64,000 nt of DNA, taken from positions 134,783,263 through 134,847,262 of the forward strand of contig NC_133647.1 in assembly GCF_009905375.1 (NCBI RefSeq), in the 5' to 3' direction. Source of the DNA: Apium graveolens. Taxonomy: Eukaryota; Streptophyta; Magnoliopsida; Apiales; Apiaceae. The notes beneath the pieces were generated by a model. The model ran no database searches. It was not told the origin of the DNA and saw only the letters and a list, made by a program, of their open reading frames with translations. The position numbers and the translations under genes are program-made. Positions 60,207 to 64,000 of the stretch are shown piece by piece (the stretch's first letter is position 1; each line of letters begins with the position of its first letter).

Positions 60207-61342
60207 ATATCCATATATACAAAATCTACTCGGGATTCTCGACTCCCGGTTTTAGAAAATATTTTCACCTTTGGGTCCCTATACTAAGGGTATATGCAAG
60301 ATACCGCTATCCTCTAGCATAGGTATTATCAACTGAACCAACAGATATATATTTCAAGAATATGAAATAGGCATGCATATATACCATATCACATGCTACA
60401 ATATATCGCAAAAATTTGCTAAATAACCAACATGCATCTATCGCAAGATAATGCATATACAAGTGTATACATCACAACAACAGTATAACGGATAGAATAC
60501 TTGCCTGAGCGACTTGGGGGTGAGAAAGGCTCGGGACGAGTCTGATATCCTATAAACAACAAGTAAGTTGGAATTAAATCAAAATCACTTGTAAATCTAT
60601 ACTTTAACTAACTTAGACTCTAACGCTTGTTTTGCGCTCACTGATTTGCTTAAGTCACTCGGGTACCCGCGGCTCCACCATTTTTAATAATTTAACCTTT
60701 ACGAGTTTTAAAGCGATTCCTTCGCGAATGTCTTACCAACTGCCTAACACACTTACCATAAATGTTTCATACATTAATTAACCCTTTTTGTTCTTTAACC
60801 TACATTTCAAAGTAAGGCGAGGGAAAAAGTTTCGTTCGCGAAACGCCGTTACTTGAAACGGTCGTTTCTCCTAAACCGTGCATCGGAATCGAACGAACTA
60901 CATATCAAAATGAAGCTCGTAACATGAGCTATCTAAACATGGCAGTGGTAATAATATAGCAGGGGGTTCTCGGGTCCTAATGCTATGCACAAAAACAGTC
61001 CAAAGAAAATCGGACGTTACGACGGCTATGTTTACGCGATTTCCAAATTTTAAACCATATAAAACCAACCACAAACCAACCTCAAATCCAACATACAACC
61101 AACATCCATCCTTATCACATCATAACAACCCCAACCAATTCAATTTAATCATTCATACTTATGCCTAAACTTAACTTTAATCATACTTAAGTTCCTTTAA
61201 ATCAAAACCACAACAATTACCATTCCATTTCACTACCATTCCAAATCCCAAACTCTAAATCATAACAACAAGCTACAATATCAACCCACTAATCAAAATC
61301 ATCTTATAATATATAGGAATCTAGGGTTTGGAGATGGTATAC
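58736..61342 (-). other. G4 candidate leader intron 2 (2607 nt, inside the LTR)
   Basis: Donor CAAGGAAG|GTATACC and acceptor TTTCTTCATCACACAACAACAG. Very AT-rich, with the tandem array and TA tracts. The G1 equivalent is 6141-3541 (2601 nt). G2 has the same ends around largely different sequence. Confidence 0.55.
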
Positions 61343-61411
61343 CTTCCTTGAAGTGGTGGGTGGAGCTAGGAAGCCTTAAGAAGCTTGGAGAAGTCTTAAG
61401 AATGCTTGGAT

Positions 61412-61568
61412 CTTCAAGAAAAACAAGAAAAAGTTCAAGTTAAAAACTTGAAAACACTATTCATTGTCTTCTTCTTTGATTAAATGAAGAAGATTGAGAA
61501 AGAATTAATGGCTTAAACTCATGATATAGTCCTAACTAAGCATGAAGATGATTAGGGAATTATCTTAC
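61412..61568 (-). other. G4 candidate leader intron 1 (157 nt)
   Basis: Donor CCTAAATTG|GTAAGATAA, acceptor TTCTTGTTTTTCTTGAAG. The next exon would be 61411-61343 (69 nt). Donor neighbourhood matches G2 at 23773. Confidence 0.45.
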
Positions 61569-62301
61569 CAATTTAGGAAGCTTGGATCTTGGATTTTGAA
61601 AAATCTTGCCTTTAAAAAGTAAGAAAGTCGAGAGCAATGAAGAACTAATGCCTTGGTTGCTTTTTGATTTTTGATGAGAATGATTTTTACTTGGCTTGGT
61701 TGACTTGTTTTGTATTTGATTTAGTCAATTACCTTCTTGCCCTTGAAATTGTATGGTTACAAAGCTACCACACCTCCTTCCTTCCCATGTCATGCTTATG
61801 TCATCCTCATGATGTCATCCTCCCTTCCTTGTCCTCTTTCTATTGGTTGGATGACATCATTCCCACTAATCCCTTTGATTAACTTCCTAATCGTTTGCCT
61901 AATGACCGCTGATCTGTTATACGGTTCGCTTAACTTTCGTTCTCGTTTATCGTTTGAAGGATCACACCCGGGATCTTATTACTTAGGTTCCCTTAACCTT
62001 TCTCAATACATTATATTCCTTTTTATGATCCTCTATTATAATCCTTTAATTTAAATCCTTTTTATCCTGTTACCTTATACTCAATTCTCTCCGTATCTTG
62101 TGGATTTCCGGGAAAAACCAAAGTGTTCGGAATTGGATTCTGACGATCTTTACATACACTTATATACTTCATAGAGTACTAATAATATCCCAGAATATCC
62201 ATAACAGAACCCCTACATAGTGTGGCGTGAAAAGTTTCTTCATTCAGCTAAAATACTATTCACAAGGGTTACAAAAAGTTGAAAATTTTGGGGTTATTAC
62301 A

Positions 62302-62306
62302 ACTTG
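62302..62306. repeat. G4 target-site duplication, right copy
   Basis: ACTTG, identical to 48274-48278. Confidence 0.95.
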
Positions 62307-62925
62307 TTCCTTTTCACTCTCTAACCCTTCCTGGTTGCTCCATATAGGTTACGTCGGGTTGCGTGTCTATGTGCTAATATGCCCCTATTTGTCTGGCATC
62401 CGAATTACACTTCCTTAACATTGATACGTGAAACACGTTATGACTTGCTACATGTTCTGGGGTAAGGCTAGCTCATATGCTAACCTCCCAATACTTCTTA
62501 ATATATCCAAGGGTCCAATAATTGGTGGACTTAACTTTCCTTTCTTTCCGAATCTCATTAACCCCTTCCAAGGGAATACCTATAACAACACTAGGTCCCC
62601 TACTTCCCATTCCTTGTCCTTTCGTGTCAAATCAACATACTTTTTATGTCTATCTTGGGCTACTACCAGCCGTCCTCTGATTAGATCTATTATATCCTTG
62701 GTCCTTTGGACTACTGCGGGTCCGAGCATCTTGCGCTCTACAACTTCATCCTAACATAAGGGGGATCGACATTGTCTTCCCTCAAAAATCTCATAAGACG
62801 ACATCTTGATACCTGACATACGATTTATTATCGTGAGAAAACTTAGTCCGTGTTAAGTGATCATTCCAATTCCTTTCAAGTCTATTGCACAGACTCTCAT
62901 CATAGCTTTTAGCATTAGAGCTTTT
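62307..62925 (-). pseudogene. G3 pol, continuation right of G4 (tail and end of integrase)
   Basis: The minus strand aligns by eye with G4 pol from about 52415 to 53010: the chromodomain-like tail, the GPF-like region, the RKYADL-like stretch and the integrase end near the CAIDL block. Frames are broken by many small indels. Together with 48154-48278 it shows that G3 pol was split by G4. Homology stops near 62925. Confidence 0.85.
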
Positions 62926-64000
62926 GCTTCTCAATACCCATTCTTTTCCAGTTCGTAATCGCTACTACCTTTCGTTCCTAATATTATACTGGTTATACTT
63001 TTGCTCGTTTAGCATTCTATAACCTTTTAATAACCACGTCAACCTTAGTATAACGAATGTGTTTCCATTCCGAATACTACCACAACTTTATTACTCCTTT
63101 TTTTCAGCTGTTTCTATTTCCCAAAGTTTGATCAATCATATAGAAGTAAATGAATTTGTTGAGAGATCACTATGATCATGAACACTTGTTATATTGTATA
63201 GTTAGTACAGAAGGTGGTCAGCCTTTAGTACTTGACAAGCAATTAAATAATAGATGGTATCCTACTAGGCTTCTATCACACAGATAGATAGTCATTCGGC
63301 AATACCTCCCCTTCTGGAAGGGTTGTTCTTCTCAGCTTACATGAAATGAAAAGAAGAGAAAAGAACGAACTGAAGAGAATTGTGTATTCGTAAAAATTTT
63401 ATTGCCATAAAATATCTGGCTTGGAATCTACCTCTGAACTATAGAGGTCTGTCATAGGAGAACAAAACATATATATTTATATCAACATCAAGTGTTATAG
63501 CATCGTATTTCACATGCCTAAATATTTTCGCTATTCCGTCCATCATTCTATGGACCCAGGCTCTTCCTCGAGCTTATACACAATCACCTTTGAAACTCCC
63601 TCGATATCGAAAATCGAATCTGGGATCTCATTCTAGACATCATCGTTACTAGAATTCTATGCTTGCACCGCAACCTTCCTCGTATAGTAATACGACTCTC
63701 TATTCATAAGAGGGAATAAATATTCAATAGGTAGATACTCTACTTAATTAGTCTATCAATGATAACTTATACACTACCACGACCCGATTAGTGGTACTCA
63801 ATCTCAACATCCACTCCAATACAACTCTCACGGTTGTAATCAGCTCATTACTCGCAGAATCATTGTTGCATTACTATGGTCCACTACTGACCTACTGTCG
63901 TCATTCACGTTCGATGAAATCTTAATATCTAACCATACGGAGTCCATACATGTCGTATCAAATCCTTCTAAGGAGGTAACATAATCACCATTCATGATTC
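62926..64000. other. Unassigned, probably G3 interior
   Basis: Expected integrase/RNase H homology is absent. A few words near 63360-63420 vaguely resemble the ORF0-gag spacer of G4 (57160-57240), which would mean an internal deletion or rearrangement as in G1, but I cannot establish this. No coding frame recognised. Confidence 0.35.

Larger units (their letters stand above)
48279..62301 (-). mobile_element. G4: complete, young Ty3/gypsy chromovirus (14.0 kb)
   Basis: Minus-strand element with two LTRs of 3968 bp (5', right) and 3982 bp (3', left), 5-bp target duplication ACTTG, primer site, polypurine tract, ORF0 and one uninterrupted gag-pol frame. The LTRs differ by about 16 substitutions (by eye) plus changes in TA-repeat length, so insertion is recent. 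It inserted into the pol tail of G3. The chromodomain-like tail, single gag-pol frame, initiator-Met primer site and very long LTRs suggest the Tekay/Del branch of chromoviruses; the branch is an inference. Confidence 0.97.
58334..62301 (-). repeat. G4 5' LTR (3968 bp)
   Basis: Ends as in the 3' LTR. In element sense it runs from 62301 to 58334 and would hold promoter, leader exons 1-3 and the large intron. No clear TATA box was found upstream of the first donor. It has about four tandem 54-bp units at 59905-60120 and TA tracts at 59076-59096 and about 60174-60204. Confidence 0.97.

Overview
This 64 kb window looks like plant (probably eudicot) heterochromatin. It is AT-rich, has no recognisable host gene, and is almost entirely LTR retrotransposons inserted into one another. 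Two kinds dominate. Sirevirus-like Ty1/copia elements (called A, B, C and D/E here) have a long gag, a pol of protease-integrase-RT-RNase H, an initiator-Met primer site, LTRs of about 0.5-0.6 kb and an envelope-like third ORF. Ty3/gypsy chromovirus-like elements (G1 to G4) have LTRs of about 3.8-4.2 kb, an initiator-Met primer site, a single gag-pol ORF ending in a chromodomain-like tail, and an extra acidic ORF ('ORF0') between the primer site and gag. The species cannot be fixed from the sequence.

Layout. 1-7102: decayed, rearranged chromovirus G1 (minus) inside the RT of copia A. 7103-12422: 5' part of copia A (minus), itself inside the third-ORF region of copia C. 12423-21488: copia C (minus), carrying a Stowaway-like MITE. 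21489-22062: unassigned. 22063-22971: plus-strand copia RT/RNase H fragment D. 22972-33100: chromovirus G2 (plus), full 5' LTR, 3' LTR cut short. 33101-41632: copia B (minus), lacking its 3' end, with the best preserved envelope-like ORF. 41633-43918: plus-strand envelope-like remnant E. 43919-48278 and 62307-64000: chromovirus G3 (minus), split by G4. 48279-62301: G4 (minus), complete and apparently young, with TSD ACTTG on both sides, near-identical LTRs and an uninterrupted 1569-residue gag-pol.

The most interesting signal is in the chromoviruses. In G4 and in the diverged G2, candidate splice sites occur at matching places: two introns inside the 5' LTR (one about 2.3-2.6 kb), a small exon in the 3' part of the LTR with its own ATG (29 codons in G4, 27 in G2), a third intron spanning the primer-binding site, and an acceptor exactly at the in-frame 5' edge of ORF0. 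A further acceptor lies 4 nt before the gag ATG in both. This predicts that ORF0 is made from spliced RNA with its first exon in the LTR, while unspliced RNA keeps the primer site and a conserved palindrome pair and would serve as genome. It is inferred from sequence alone; RNA data would decide it.

How the parts work together: in each element gag forms particles, protease-RT-RNase H-integrase copy and insert the DNA, LTRs drive and end transcription, and primer site and polypurine tract start the two DNA strands. Only G4 looks capable of coding for all this; the others have stops, frameshifts, deletions or insertions.
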